This document shows, one piece after another, positions 43,954 to 52,153 of a stretch of 64,000 bases of DNA (the first letter of the stretch is position 1; each line of letters begins with the position of its first letter). The translations under genes were made by a program, and so were the position numbers. Source of the stretch: a virus; the IMG/VR virus record IMGVR_UViG_3300043540_000091, positions 62,001 through 126,000 of that record; one strand, 5' to 3'. The notes beneath the pieces were generated by a model. It ran no database searches. It had not been told where the DNA came from and saw only the letters and a program-made list of their open reading frames with translations.

Positions 43954-44924
43954 GAGAGCGGATCATAGAGCTTATCCAAGAGTCCGGACACGGGTTCGTT
44001 GAGAAGCGAAACACCATCCGGACTACCTGTCCTTTATGCGGCAGGGAGGATAAGTTCTCCATTCTTAAGCACAACGGCTCGTGCGTATGTTATCGAGGAT
44101 CTTGCGATTTTGGTCGCAGATGGTTCGACGACTGGGTATCGCTCACGTTCAACATCCCGCTGCGCGTGGCGCGAGAGAAGATCAAGAACGAGGCCATCGA
44201 TCCGGACAAGATCGCTCAGGAGAAGATCGACTTCACTCCGCGCGATATGGATGACGTGGAAGACTCGCTCGATGAGATTCAGTTCCCCGTGTTCCACATG
44301 ACTCCGATCACGTCGGAGCAGGCCAAACCTGGAGCAGCCTACCTGGAAGGTCGCGGCATCCCGCTCGAAGTGGCCGCGCGATATGATATCGCCTACTCTT
44401 CTCTTGAGCGCAGGGTTTACTTCCCTGTCAAGATGGGAGGTAGATACTACGGATATCAAGGACGAGCGATAGACAAGGTTGAAGAATCGATGCGCCTGCG
44501 CAGCAATGACGGATTCCGCAGGGACGTCCTTGTTATGTTTGCAGACAACCTGGAAGATTCGGACTTTGCAATCATAGCCGAAGGTCCGGTCGACGCGATC
44601 AAGTTCGACAAGGTCGGCGGGAACATATCGACCATGGGCAAGGTCGTTACCGACAAGCAGCTGGAAGCGATATACTCGTACGGCGTCAAAGAACTTTACC
44701 TGGCGCTCGACGACGACGCGGCTGCAGAGATGAACGAGATTGCGGCCAAGACTCACCTCAAGGTGTACCGCGTCCTCGTGCCGGACTCATGTCGAGCACG
44801 GTGCGAAGTGGCTGGTCGAAAGGCCGACTTCGGAGAATGCACCTTTGAAGAAGCTGAGCAGGCATTCAAGGAAGCAGTGCCTATGGACTCCAATACGATA
44901 CTGATGTATATACCCAAGGAGTAA
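43950..44924 (+). CDS. dnaG: DnaG-like DNA primase, CTG start
   Basis: 324 residues. The zinc-binding domain needs an upstream start: in frame from CTG 43950 it reads TTCPLCGREDKFSILKHNG and CVCYRGSCDFG (C27, C30, C47, C52). No ATG, GTG or TTG exists in that frame before GTG 44166, which would remove the zinc domain. CTG 43950 is preceded by AAGGGG eight bases away and overlaps the RecA stop (CTGA). TOPRIM motifs follow: FAIIAEGPVDAIKF (Glu about 211) and LYLALDDDAAAEM (about 252-262). It makes primers for lagging-strand synthesis with the DnaB-type helicase. Confidence 0.82.
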   Translation: MRERIIELIQESGHGFVEKRNTIRTTCPLCGREDKFSILKHNGSCVCYRGSCDFGRRWFDDWVSLTFNIPLRVAREKIKNEAIDPDKIAQEKIDFTPRDMDDVEDSLDEIQFPVFHMTPITSEQAKPGAAYLEGRGIPLEVAARYDIAYSSLERRVYFPVKMGGRYYGYQGRAIDKVEESMRLRSNDGFRRDVLVMFADNLEDSDFAIIAEGPVDAIKFDKVGGNISTMGKVVTDKQLEAIYSYGVKELYLALDDDAAAEMNEIAAKTHLKVYRVLVPDSCRARCEVAGRKADFGECTFEEAEQAFKEAVPMDSNTILMYIPKE

Positions 44925-44925
44925 G

Positions 44926-45633
44926 ATGAGCAAACGCAATAACGTCATCGAAAACTTTGAGGCATGCTACCTGCACGAGAACTGCGCACGTCGCGCGTTC
45001 GCGAACGAAGAAGCGATCAAGCGACTGACAAGCAGTCCTGACTTCGAGCGCTGCGTTAAGTACATCGCAAACATCTCATTCAACAGGAACAAGGTAGCCC
45101 TTCTCAGGCACGGATTCGATCACGAGGACATGATCAACGTAGCTCGCATTCTGGCCATGCAGTTCATCAACAACGAGTTCAAGGGAGAAACCAAGAAGGA
45201 CACGTACAACGTCCTGATGCGCTTCATCAGCCAGAAGATGGAGACATTCATGCTGTTCTTCAACCGTAAGTTCAGGATAAACGAGAGGTACTCCGACGTT
45301 GGAATTGATGATGTGACCGACATAGAAGCCTACATGGGTACTCCTGAGGTTAACGATCAGTGCGACGACGACAGCAAGGTCATGCACAAGATAGCCCTCC
45401 TTCGCGCAGAGGTCAACAAGTTCAAGACTCAGGTCATGAGACTCAGACTCAGCAGCGACATCGGCGCTCACGCGGATCGTCTCGCTGAGATCGCCACATC
45501 AAAGTCGGTGGAGTACGCCGTTCGACGCAAGGCTCGCAGGGTATGCAAGCAGAATGGCATTGACTATATTGGCTGGGCCAAGGTTCACATCAAAGAGCGT
45601 AACCTGAACGAGTCAGATCTTGCTCTTGAGTAA
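44926..45633 (+). CDS. Unknown helical protein, weakly sigma-region-2-like
   Basis: 235 residues behind AAGGAG. The segment SPDFERCVKYIANISFNRNK, LLRHGFDHEDMINVARILAM, MRFISQKMETFMLFFNRK has a spacing reminiscent of sigma region 2 (D.EDM, F...K). The likeness is weak, and a -35-binding region 4 is not seen. Its C terminus is basic and helical (YAVRRKARRVCKQNGIDYIG). It follows the primase by one base. A transcription or replication regulator is possible. Confidence 0.5.
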   Translation: MSKRNNVIENFEACYLHENCARRAFANEEAIKRLTSSPDFERCVKYIANISFNRNKVALLRHGFDHEDMINVARILAMQFINNEFKGETKKDTYNVLMRFISQKMETFMLFFNRKFRINERYSDVGIDDVTDIEAYMGTPEVNDQCDDDSKVMHKIALLRAEVNKFKTQVMRLRLSSDIGAHADRLAEIATSKSVEYAVRRKARRVCKQNGIDYIGWAKVHIKERNLNESDLALE

Positions 45634-45647
45634 ATCTGTGTTATTAT
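45620..45647 (+). promoter_or_regulatory. Promoter upstream of 45664
   Basis: TTGCTC (45620-45625), 16-base spacer ending in TGTGT, TATTAT (45642-45647), overlapping the end of the preceding gene. A leader with GAGGTGG precedes ATG 45664. Confidence 0.6.
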
Positions 45648-45663
45648 GTTATAGAGGTGGAAT

Positions 45664-46179
45664 ATGGACGTGAATCAGATAGCTAAGCAAGTTGGCGCAG
45701 TGGCAATCGCCCTTCTCATCGGAGCTGGCTTTGGAAGGTACAGCCTCCCCGCAAAGGTGGTAACCAAGACAGAAACGGTTACAGTCGAGAAGGAGGTAAT
45801 CAAGAATACTGAGAAGACCATCAAGGACACCAACAAGGATCGTGAACTGATCATCATCGAGACCATCAAGCCTGACGGCACGAAAGTCGTTGAGAAGCAT
45901 TACGTGAATCGAGATCAGATCAAGGAAGATACTACGAAGGTAAACGTCACGACCGATATCAAGAAGACCGACGAGAAGACGTCGACGGTAGTGTCGAACG
46001 GCAAGAACGACTGGAACCTATCCGCCCTTGTTACCACGAGCCACACGGAAGATGACATGTTGAAGGGTAATGTTAGCTACGGAGTTCACGTACAGCGCCG
46101 CATCCTAGGACCGATGAGTATCGGCGCCTTCGGACTCACCAACAAGACCTACGGTATCAGCCTTGGAGTCAGCTTCTGA
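45664..46179 (+). CDS. Membrane-anchored protein with beta-rich C terminus
   Basis: 171 residues. Residues about 8-26 are a single transmembrane or signal-anchor helix (KQVGAVAIALLIGAGFG). A long charged region follows (KTETVTVEKEVIKNTEKTIK), then a beta-rich end finishing in Phe (SIGAFGLTNKTYGISLGVSF). The terminal aromatic and alternating pattern resembles outer-membrane beta signals, but the anchor argues for a periplasmic protein. A spanin-like or envelope role could be considered; the evidence is only topological. Its stop overlaps the CTG start of the protease. Confidence 0.55.
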   Translation: MDVNQIAKQVGAVAIALLIGAGFGRYSLPAKVVTKTETVTVEKEVIKNTEKTIKDTNKDRELIIIETIKPDGTKVVEKHYVNRDQIKEDTTKVNVTTDIKKTDEKTSTVVSNGKNDWNLSALVTTSHTEDDMLKGNVSYGVHVQRRILGPMSIGAFGLTNKTYGISLGVSF

Positions 46180-47030
46180 GCCTTGTTAAACGAATCCTCT
46201 ACTTCAAGATCAAGCTTGCCTTGGTAGCCGCAACGGTTTCCCTGGCAGCTACTACGTGCGCGATCAGCGTGCCGCGCACCTACAAGGCGTACATGCGCCA
46301 TAAGGTCGGCAGCCGAGTCGTTGCAGTGACGGTGACGGAGTTCTCAAAGGACAGGGACAACACCGGCGGCGGAACCGGATTCTTAGTCAAAGCACCAAGC
46401 GGTAAGACCTTCATCGTCACCAATCGTCACGTCTGCGATGATTCCAAAGACGGATCGATGTGGGTAACGGTAGACGGGATGACGCAGGATCGTAAGCTGA
46501 AGATCCTCAAGAAGTCGGATCAGGCAGACCTGTGCCTCATGGAACCTATTCCTGGCATCGAAGGTCTCGACATCGGTGATACCCCAGCAGTTGGCGACGA
46601 CGTCATCTATATAGGACACCCTAGACTTCAGGCTAGGACTTATGTTTCAGGCGAGCTGGTCGGTACCAAGATCGAAACTGTGATTCGCGGACAGGTCGGG
46701 AAGGAGATCTCAGAGGCCGAATGCAAGGCGTCCAAGGACTCCTACATCGCTGATACTTATGAGATCTACCTCATCCTTCGCAGGCTCGCGCGGGATGTTA
46801 CGCCGACACAATCTATCGAGAGCCTCTTCAAGACTTCCAACAAGGTTACGGTGTGTTACGAACGTGGGCAGGCCTACGTGACCACTCTCGATGTTTACGG
46901 TGGTGCTTCCGGAAGTCCTATGGTAAACGTATATGGAGAAGTCGTTGGCGTGATCTATGCTGGCGAACAGGGCCAGTGGGGTTACGCCGTAATCTTGGCT
47001 GAACTCAAACAGTTACTGAAAGGAAGGTAA
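46176..47030 (+). CDS. Exported trypsin-like serine protease, CTG start
   Basis: 284 residues from CTG 46176, preceded by GGAG seven bases away and overlapping the upstream stop (CTGA). The N terminus is a signal or anchor: MSLVKRILYFKIKLALVAAT then VSLAATTCAIS. A TTG start at 46221 would remove its basic part and has no ribosome site. Catalytic motifs: FIVTNRHVC (His about 85), QADLCLMEP (Asp about 118), VYGGASGSPMVN (Ser about 245). This is the chymotrypsin-fold triad. It would act in the periplasm or outside the cell. Substrate unknown. Confidence 0.8.
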   Translation: MSLVKRILYFKIKLALVAATVSLAATTCAISVPRTYKAYMRHKVGSRVVAVTVTEFSKDRDNTGGGTGFLVKAPSGKTFIVTNRHVCDDSKDGSMWVTVDGMTQDRKLKILKKSDQADLCLMEPIPGIEGLDIGDTPAVGDDVIYIGHPRLQARTYVSGELVGTKIETVIRGQVGKEISEAECKASKDSYIADTYEIYLILRRLARDVTPTQSIESLFKTSNKVTVCYERGQAYVTTLDVYGGASGSPMVNVYGEVVGVIYAGEQGQWGYAVILAELKQLLKGR

Positions 47031-47031
47031 C

Positions 47032-47742
47032 ATGAAGATCGTAGCAGTCAATGGCTGGACGCATTCTGGCAAAGACACCTTGGCGAACATCCTCGTCGAA
47101 GAATATGGATTCAAACGGATCGGGTTCGCAGATCCTTTGAAGGATACTGTAGCCGAACAGTTCGGCTTCGATCGCGCATCTCTCGATGACCAGAACCAGA
47201 AGAACCTTCCGTTGCTCAACCTTCCGGTCAGCCTGCGCGATGGTTTCACCAAGAACCTCGGCACGTTCATGGTTCGTGAGTTCCGTACGAAGGACGGTAA
47301 GATCTGCAAGACTGGAATCTTCCATGAGATCGACGGAGTCACCGACTTCTATGGCGTTCACGACGACGGTACGATGCAGAAGCTGTACTGGACTCGTCGC
47401 GCATTGTGTATCTTGGAAGGTTCTTCCAAGCGTACTGTTGATCCAGACTACTGGGTTAAGAAGGCTATCGAGCTGGCTCGCAAGAGTGGCATGGAGCGTG
47501 TCGTGATCAGTGACCTTCGGTATCAGAATGAGACCGCAGGCGTGAAGATGTCCCTAGAAGAGGGAGATACTCTTCTTACGGTTCGCGTAAATCGCTTCGA
47601 TGAACACCCTACTAACTCGACAGATCCGTCGGAGCGCGACATGGACACGGCCAAGTTCGACGTTGTGATCGAAAACAAGGGCACATACGAAGAGTACATC
47701 CATAAGGCCCATTCCTTTGCTGCAGATGTGGTGAAGTCATGA
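47032..47742 (+). CDS. Deoxynucleoside monophosphate kinase (T4 gp1-like)
   Basis: 236 residues. P-loop VNGWTHSGKDT (about 6-16) and the long insert and lid pattern of phage dNMP kinases (FADPLKDTVAEQFGF, RRALCILEGSSKRTVDPDYW, MERVVISDLRYQNE). It would phosphorylate dNMPs for DNA synthesis. Two bases after the protease gene; its stop overlaps the next gene (ATGA). Confidence 0.8.
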   Translation: MKIVAVNGWTHSGKDTLANILVEEYGFKRIGFADPLKDTVAEQFGFDRASLDDQNQKNLPLLNLPVSLRDGFTKNLGTFMVREFRTKDGKICKTGIFHEIDGVTDFYGVHDDGTMQKLYWTRRALCILEGSSKRTVDPDYWVKKAIELARKSGMERVVISDLRYQNETAGVKMSLEEGDTLLTVRVNRFDEHPTNSTDPSERDMDTAKFDVVIENKGTYEEYIHKAHSFAADVVKS

Positions 47743-47951
47743 AGCTCAAGACGGTCATCAAGCGACATCCGCGCCTGAGCAACGCCGTCGAGTTCGACGT
47801 GATGAAGGACAACTTCTCGATCGAGTCAGGTTCGGTCGTCAAGGCTACCCTGACAGAGGCATTCGAGGAGGCGAAGCGCCGCGTCGTGGCGATCTTCCCT
47901 CAGATAACGATGGAGGAGTTAGGTGAGCTTCAGCTACCAGATGGTAACTAA
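47739..47951 (+). CDS. Unknown small protein
   Basis: 70 residues, beginning with a basic segment (MKLKTVIKRHPRLSNAVEFD) and ending helical and acidic. ATGA overlap with the kinase gene. No family recognised. Confidence 0.52.
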   Translation: MKLKTVIKRHPRLSNAVEFDVMKDNFSIESGSVVKATLTEAFEEAKRRVVAIFPQITMEELGELQLPDGN

Positions 47952-48144
47952 GGAGATCAACGAGATCTTCGAGCATACCACTCTCGCTAAGACGGCAGCC
48001 TACGAAGCTGGGCTTCATTCAGGAGCTGGCAATGAGCAACTCTGTGAAGCCAAGATCGCAGATCTCAAGGCTAGGATGAAGGAGATCCAGAGAATGATGA
48101 CTCAGCTCGATCACAAGATCGAGTACATCAAGAATCAGTCCTGA
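47923..48144 (+). CDS. Unknown small helical protein
   Basis: 73 residues from GTG 47923 behind GGAGG. Mostly helical (EINEIFEHTTLAKTAAYEAG, ADLKARMKEIQRMMTQLDHK), ending in a coiled-coil-like segment. It overlaps the previous gene by 29 bases and the convergent gene 48135-48386 by ten. No family recognised. Confidence 0.52.
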   Translation: MSFSYQMVTKEINEIFEHTTLAKTAAYEAGLHSGAGNEQLCEAKIADLKARMKEIQRMMTQLDHKIEYIKNQS

Positions 48145-48386
48145 TGCCGATAGGCGACGTCCTCGATGTCGCACTTCCTGCAGAATCGTCTGTGCCTGTT
48201 GAACATGAGAATCGGCCTATTCCAGCTGTGACTGTACTTGGATCTGATCTCATCAAGCTCGTGAACATACAGCTTGAAGGCAAACCCTTCGTTCAGGTCC
48301 AAGAGATTCTTCGATTGAAGCTCTCGGATTCGTTTGATCAGTATAGCTGCTCGGCCTTCGGGCTCGTCCGCGTCATACCACAGCAT
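48135..48386 (-). CDS. Unknown small protein downstream of endolysin
   Basis: 83 residues, charged and helical, with CRKCDIEDVAYRH near the end. It begins directly after the endolysin stop, so it is in the same leftward unit. A small lysis helper is possible by context; there is no membrane segment. Confidence 0.5.
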   Translation of the reverse strand: MLWYDADEPEGRAAILIKRIRELQSKNLLDLNEGFAFKLYVHELDEIRSKYSHSWNRPILMFNRHRRFCRKCDIEDVAYRHQD

Positions 48387-48827
48387 CTACGGAAGGAACC
48401 AACGCTTGCCGGAGGCCGGAGGTTCGTTCTGGAAGTGAACCCAGTTGGTGTTACCTTCCTCGCACCATAGTCCGGCCTGCTCGAGCAACGACTCGTTGAC
48501 CTTAAGCCACGCGGTTATCTTCAGTCCTGGATCTGAGATATCTGCTGCGCGACCGTACAAGTGCCTGGACTTCATGGGCACCTTTGATTGGTCAAACACA
48601 CCGTTCTCGAATGGCTTCTGATGCTTGGTCGCCTTGTCCTTGTAGATCCGAAGGTGATCGTCAATCGTTCTGAGTCCTGATGTAACGGTCCAGTTTGAGA
48701 CAGGGTTCCCAGGTTGTTGCATCAGCCAGTTGATGCGCGGCAGGAGGTCCATCAGCATGTCCTGAACCTTCAGATCCTGGTCTGCAAACTCATATCGATG
48801 ATTTAGAAGGTCTTCCATCGTAACCAT
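48387..48827 (-). CDS. M15-type peptidoglycan peptidase (endolysin)
   Basis: 146 residues from ATG 48827 (a second ATG at 48818 and a GTG at 48836 are possible). The metal-binding motif SRHLYGRAADISDP (H89, D96) and NTNWVHFQNEPP (H131) match the M15 L,D/DD-carboxypeptidase fold of phage lysins; SGLRTIDDHLRIY is the usual upstream helix. No signal peptide, so a holin or similar export route is implied. It is the first of a two-gene leftward island inside rightward genes. A -10 TATCAT box (48833-48828) abuts the start, so the true start may be 48818 on a short leader. Confidence 0.82.
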   Translation of the reverse strand: MVTMEDLLNHRYEFADQDLKVQDMLMDLLPRINWLMQQPGNPVSNWTVTSGLRTIDDHLRIYKDKATKHQKPFENGVFDQSKVPMKSRHLYGRAADISDPGLKITAWLKVNESLLEQAGLWCEEGNTNWVHFQNEPPASGKRWFLP

Positions 48828-48836
48828 ATGATACAC
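48828..48836 (-). promoter_or_regulatory. Leftward -10 box of the endolysin unit
   Basis: Read leftward: GTGTATCAT (TATCAT 48833-48828). It is back to back with the rightward promoter at 48854-48881. A -35-like box is not clear. Confidence 0.42.
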
Positions 48837-48853
48837 TTCACCTCACTTTTACC

Positions 48854-48881
48854 TTGAAGATTAGGCTATGCGTGGTATGAT
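48854..48881 (+). promoter_or_regulatory. Rightward promoter with leaderless start
   Basis: TTGAAG (48854-48859), 16-base spacer ending in CGTGG, TATGAT (48876-48881). Only five bases separate it from ATG 48887, so the transcript starts close to the start codon. Confidence 0.62.
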
Positions 48882-48886
48882 ATGCT

Positions 48887-49156
48887 ATGGGAAAGAAGCT
48901 GAAAAGAATGGGCGACATCATGTTTCTTGTCGAGAAGTTCGTCAGCAAGGCTGCAGGCGAACACGACCTCCAGCGCCATGAGATACTGGCCCTGGTTGAC
49001 AGGCATATAATGTTCCATTATCCTAATGCAAACGAGGAGTTCAATGATGGTACACGACCGTTCGTGTACTTTGGACACCAGGACGGAGTTGAAGATGCTC
49101 TCGAGATTGCTCGCGCTGTGGATCGCCATCGCCGGAAGCGTCGCCGGAGCCGCTGA
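48887..49156 (+). CDS. Unknown small protein with basic C terminus
   Basis: 89 residues from ATG 48887. Helical N terminus (GKKLKRMGDIMFLVEKFVSK) and a strongly basic end (DRHRRKRRRSR). The last 62 bases overlap the signal-peptide gene that starts at 49095. Probably leaderless. No family recognised. Confidence 0.55.
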   Translation: MGKKLKRMGDIMFLVEKFVSKAAGEHDLQRHEILALVDRHIMFHYPNANEEFNDGTRPFVYFGHQDGVEDALEIARAVDRHRRKRRRSR

Positions 49157-49376
49157 CTTCTGTCAAGCTCCCGACGAGATCGGCATATTCCGCGCCGACG
49201 ATCCAGTCCTGGATCGTGTGGATGTTACGTGGGGTACCGAGACATTTCGCAGATACTTCAAGGGCCGCGTCTTGGACGGAAACGAGAATGGCCGGAAGAT
49301 GCACGAATGGGTATTGAGCATAATGGAGGCTAGATGCAGATCTACGACATCGTCACGTATCCAGACGACAGACTAA
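49095..49376 (+). CDS. Small exported protein
   Basis: 93 residues from ATG 49095, with GGAG six bases upstream. A clear signal peptide (MLSRLLALWIAIAGSVAGA then ADFCQAPDE) predicts periplasmic location. The mature part is charged and has Cys residues. It overlaps the gene before by 62 bases and the deformylase start by 43. Function unknown; it may act with the endolysin or other envelope proteins. Confidence 0.6.
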   Translation: MLSRLLALWIAIAGSVAGAADFCQAPDEIGIFRADDPVLDRVDVTWGTETFRRYFKGRVLDGNENGRKMHEWVLSIMEARCRSTTSSRIQTTD

Positions 49377-49810
49377 ATACTCCGTGCGACAAGGTCACTC
49401 AGTTTGGAACGAATGAACTTCGCGAGATCGTTCAGCGCATGCACGCGACCATCAAGCACAAGAAGAGCCTTGGTTTCGGCCTTGCGGCGAACCAGGTTAG
49501 CATCATGCTTCAGATCATCGTCATCAATACGATGTCAAACAACAAGAAGGCTCAAGGGTACCTTGGCGCTCTCATAAATCCAGAGATCATAGAATACACC
49601 GGCGGTATCGAGATGGGTAACGAAGGATGTCTGTCATTTCCGAAGGACCGCTACGACGTTGCTCGGTCCACGAAGGTTAAGGTAAGGTTCCACGACATCG
49701 ATGGCAACGAGATCATTCGCAACTTCTCTGGTCTCAACGCCGTGGTCGTACAGCATGAAGTGGATCATATCAACGGTCTTACAATGGCCGACAGAGCGAA
49801 TGGACTTTAA
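49334..49810 (+). CDS. def: Peptide deformylase
   Basis: 158 residues with all three family motifs: GFGLAANQ (47-54), NEGCLSFP (96-103, metal Cys 99) and QHEVDHINGL (His 141, Glu 142, His 145). It removes the formyl group from new proteins. Length is normal. Downstream, after an HNH gene, lies methionine aminopeptidase, the next enzyme in the pathway. Its stop overlaps the HNH start (TAATG). Confidence 0.93.
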   Translation: MQIYDIVTYPDDRLNTPCDKVTQFGTNELREIVQRMHATIKHKKSLGFGLAANQVSIMLQIIVINTMSNNKKAQGYLGALINPEIIEYTGGIEMGNEGCLSFPKDRYDVARSTKVKVRFHDIDGNEIIRNFSGLNAVVVQHEVDHINGLTMADRANGL

Positions 49811-50319
49811 TGGGAACAGCGCTTGATCTAACAGGTAAGAAGTTCGGAAACTTTACGGCAATCGAGCGCTCTAATTCTAGAATCGTTTGCGGTGAAGTTC
49901 TATGGCTATTCCAGTGCGACTGCGGCAATAAAACTGAACATGTTGGGAATCGAGTTAAAAGAGGAGATATAGTTTCCTGTGGATGCTCGCGTCGCGGGAT
50001 TCATGAAGATACCGGCAGAAGGCTTCAAATGGAATCATATAAGCGTGGAGCTAAAGTCCGTGGATTTAAGTTCGATCTTACCGCCGATGAGTTCAATCGG
50101 ATTACATCTGGAAATTGCGAGTATTGTGATGCAGCTCCATCGATACGGACTAGACATGGATATTCTTGCTTGTTCAACGGTATAGACCGTAAAGATCATA
50201 CGCTCGGTTGTTCTATGAACAACTGCGTTCCGTGCTGCATCAAGTGCAATCGAATGAAAGGAACCCTTTCGACCCAAGAGTTCTTAACTCAAATTAAACT
50301 TATTTCGGAGAATCTGTGA
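49810..50319 (+). CDS. HNH homing endonuclease
   Basis: 169 residues. The N-terminal half has zinc-ribbon cysteines (CDCGNKTEHVGNR, VSCGCSRRG). The C-terminal half has the HNH family segment FNGIDRKDHTLGCSMNNC, VPCCIKCNRMKG. The DNA is clearly more A+T-rich than its neighbours. It sits exactly between deformylase and aminopeptidase, with start and stop overlaps, so it looks like an invading mobile gene. Its end contains GGAG for the next gene. Confidence 0.82.
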   Translation: MGTALDLTGKKFGNFTAIERSNSRIVCGEVLWLFQCDCGNKTEHVGNRVKRGDIVSCGCSRRGIHEDTGRRLQMESYKRGAKVRGFKFDLTADEFNRITSGNCEYCDAAPSIRTRHGYSCLFNGIDRKDHTLGCSMNNCVPCCIKCNRMKGTLSTQEFLTQIKLISENL

Positions 50320-51125
50320 AGGACCACGCACTGATCCAAGGCATGCGCAAGGCAGGTAAGCTCGCAGCACTCGTGCTCGAACAGGTCTGCGCTGCGGCCA
50401 AGGAGGGCGTCACGACGAACGAACTCGACAAGCTGGCGCACGACATCACCATCGCCAATGGCGGCACGAACGCTTGCCTCGGCTACAAGGGTTATCCGAA
50501 GTCGATCTGCACATCCGTGAACGAGATGCTCTGCCATGGCGTTCCTAACGATGAGCCTCTCAAGAACGGCGACATCGTCAACATCGACGTGACCGTCAAG
50601 GTCGGTCCGTACCACGGCGACACTTCTCGAACCGTGGCCATAGGAGAGGTCTCTACCGACGCGTACGCTTTGATCTGCGCCGCGCGCGAGGCGATGATGG
50701 CCGGTATCGCGGCGGTAAGGCCGAACGGTTTCACCGGCGACATCGGCAACGCCATCTCTACGTTCATCAAGGGTAACTATCCCCAGTTCACGGTATGTCG
50801 CGACATCGGCGGCCACGGTATCGGACGAGTCTTCCACGACAAGCCGTTCATACCTGGATTCGGAGACCCTCGCACGGGTGAGAAGCTGAAGCTGTGGTCG
50901 TGCATCACGGTAGAGCCGATAGTCCTATGGAACGTGCCGAAGTACGGTTCTCGTCCGATCGCTCCGCACAAGGATCATAAGGAATGTAAGGTCCAGGAGA
51001 TCGTTGGGACCGGCGGCCTTGCGGCACAGTTCGAGCATACGGTACTCATAACGGTGGACGGTCCGGAGATCCTGACGGAGATACCAATCTTACCCATAAG
51101 GCAGGGATTGCTTGAGCGTTACTAG
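50316..51125 (+). CDS. map: Methionine aminopeptidase, type I
   Basis: 269 residues from GTG 50316. The five metal ligands are in place: NIDVTV (D91), GDTSRT (D102), GGHGIGR (H167), ITVEP (E200), AQFEHTV (E240), with CHGVP (H74) for substrate. It removes the initiator Met after the deformylase has acted. Very close to the bacterial size. Both enzymes are known in few phages as a pair. It ends in an overlap with a TTG-start gene. Confidence 0.93.
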   Translation: MKDHALIQGMRKAGKLAALVLEQVCAAAKEGVTTNELDKLAHDITIANGGTNACLGYKGYPKSICTSVNEMLCHGVPNDEPLKNGDIVNIDVTVKVGPYHGDTSRTVAIGEVSTDAYALICAAREAMMAGIAAVRPNGFTGDIGNAISTFIKGNYPQFTVCRDIGGHGIGRVFHDKPFIPGFGDPRTGEKLKLWSCITVEPIVLWNVPKYGSRPIAPHKDHKECKVQEIVGTGGLAAQFEHTVLITVDGPEILTEIPILPIRQGLLERY

Positions 51126-51660
51126 AATCACGAATCTTCTGAACCAGATACTCCAAGGTCCGCTCGGAGGATGCGAGCTGCGCGTTCATGAAGACGATCA
51201 GATGGCAGACTACTGGTACTTCGTCATCGTTCGCAAGGGCCTACAGTACCCTGGATTGTTCTTGAACCTGAATGGACAGATTTCGAGTCAGTTCTTGTTA
51301 GATCCAACCTTGAAGTCTTTGGACGTACAGGCGCTGTTCACGTTCGATAACAGGGCCGGTAGCGCCGACGTGACCTGCCACTTCGTAGGACATGGCAAGT
51401 TACACCTCCCTGGCATAGCGAACAGTTCAGGAATGAAATACGGCTTGGTAGATCTCGAGTTGTCGGTCGCTCAGTACCTCAAGACGCACCTGCCGACCGG
51501 AGCATACCCTATCGTCACGAAGTATGAGATCATGAAATCCAGATGTGACTGCGGAGGCCGCAAGGCTGGCTACCGCGACGATGAGCTTCACGGACATGCT
51601 CAGTGGTGCGATCTTGTAAAGAACCCGTCCGCTGGAATGATGCACGGCAATGGCGACTAA
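51112..51660 (+). CDS. Unknown protein with C-terminal Cys/His cluster
   Basis: 182 residues from TTG 51112, with AGGGA upstream, overlapping the aminopeptidase end by 14 bases. A beta-rich core (DYWYFVIVRKGLQYPGLFLN, GQISSQFLLDP) and a C-terminal part SRCDCGGRKAGY, HAQWCDL that may bind zinc. No family recognised. Confidence 0.58.
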   Translation: MSVTRITNLLNQILQGPLGGCELRVHEDDQMADYWYFVIVRKGLQYPGLFLNLNGQISSQFLLDPTLKSLDVQALFTFDNRAGSADVTCHFVGHGKLHLPGIANSSGMKYGLVDLELSVAQYLKTHLPTGAYPIVTKYEIMKSRCDCGGRKAGYRDDELHGHAQWCDLVKNPSAGMMHGNGD

Positions 51661-52153
51661 GCGTAAGCGCAGGCACTTTAGAATCAGAGGCGAGAAGACT
51701 TACTTCTCCGACGTCGACGAAACCCTCATCCTCATAGATGAGATTCCGGACGGCGTCGATCCGTCTACCCTGGTCAAGATCCGCATGAACAAGAATAAGC
51801 CCGACGCCTGGTGCTGGGGTATGCGACACGAGCGACATATCGAGCTTCTCAGACAGATGGCCGCTCGTGGCTTCGCCATCGTAGTGTGGTCATCTGGAGG
51901 AGAGGCGTGGGCCGATTACATCGTTGACGTACTTGGACTGGATGGTCTGGTCGATGCGACGTGTGGGAAACCTGACTGGTATGCCGACGACAAGACTCCT
52001 GACAACTTCATGAAGGGCCGGATCTATCTCAATCCGTTCAATCCATCCAAGGATCATAGAGGCTGGGTAGTCGATGCCATAAGCGCACATGAAGATCCCA
52101 ATGATCTCTGTGACGTTGACAAGAATCTACCTAAAACGACCAAGTCAGAGTAA
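51650..52153 (+). CDS. HAD-like phosphatase
   Basis: 167 residues. HAD motif I TYFSDVDETLIL (DxDxT), motif II-like IVVWSSGGEAW, and DATCGKPDWYADDKTPDN with acidic motif IV. The fold points to a small HAD hydrolase, like 5' nucleotidases or polynucleotide 3' phosphatases. Its start overlaps the previous gene by 11 bases and its end overlaps the convergent gene at 52131 by 23 bases. Confidence 0.72.
   Translation: MATKRKRRHFRIRGEKTYFSDVDETLILIDEIPDGVDPSTLVKIRMNKNKPDAWCWGMRHERHIELLRQMAARGFAIVVWSSGGEAWADYIVDVLGLDGLVDATCGKPDWYADDKTPDNFMKGRIYLNPFNPSKDHRGWVVDAISAHEDPNDLCDVDKNLPKTTKSE

Noticed and set aside
44166-44924. Primase starting at GTG 44166
   Set aside because: That start removes the zinc-binding domain, whose cysteines are intact in the same frame upstream.
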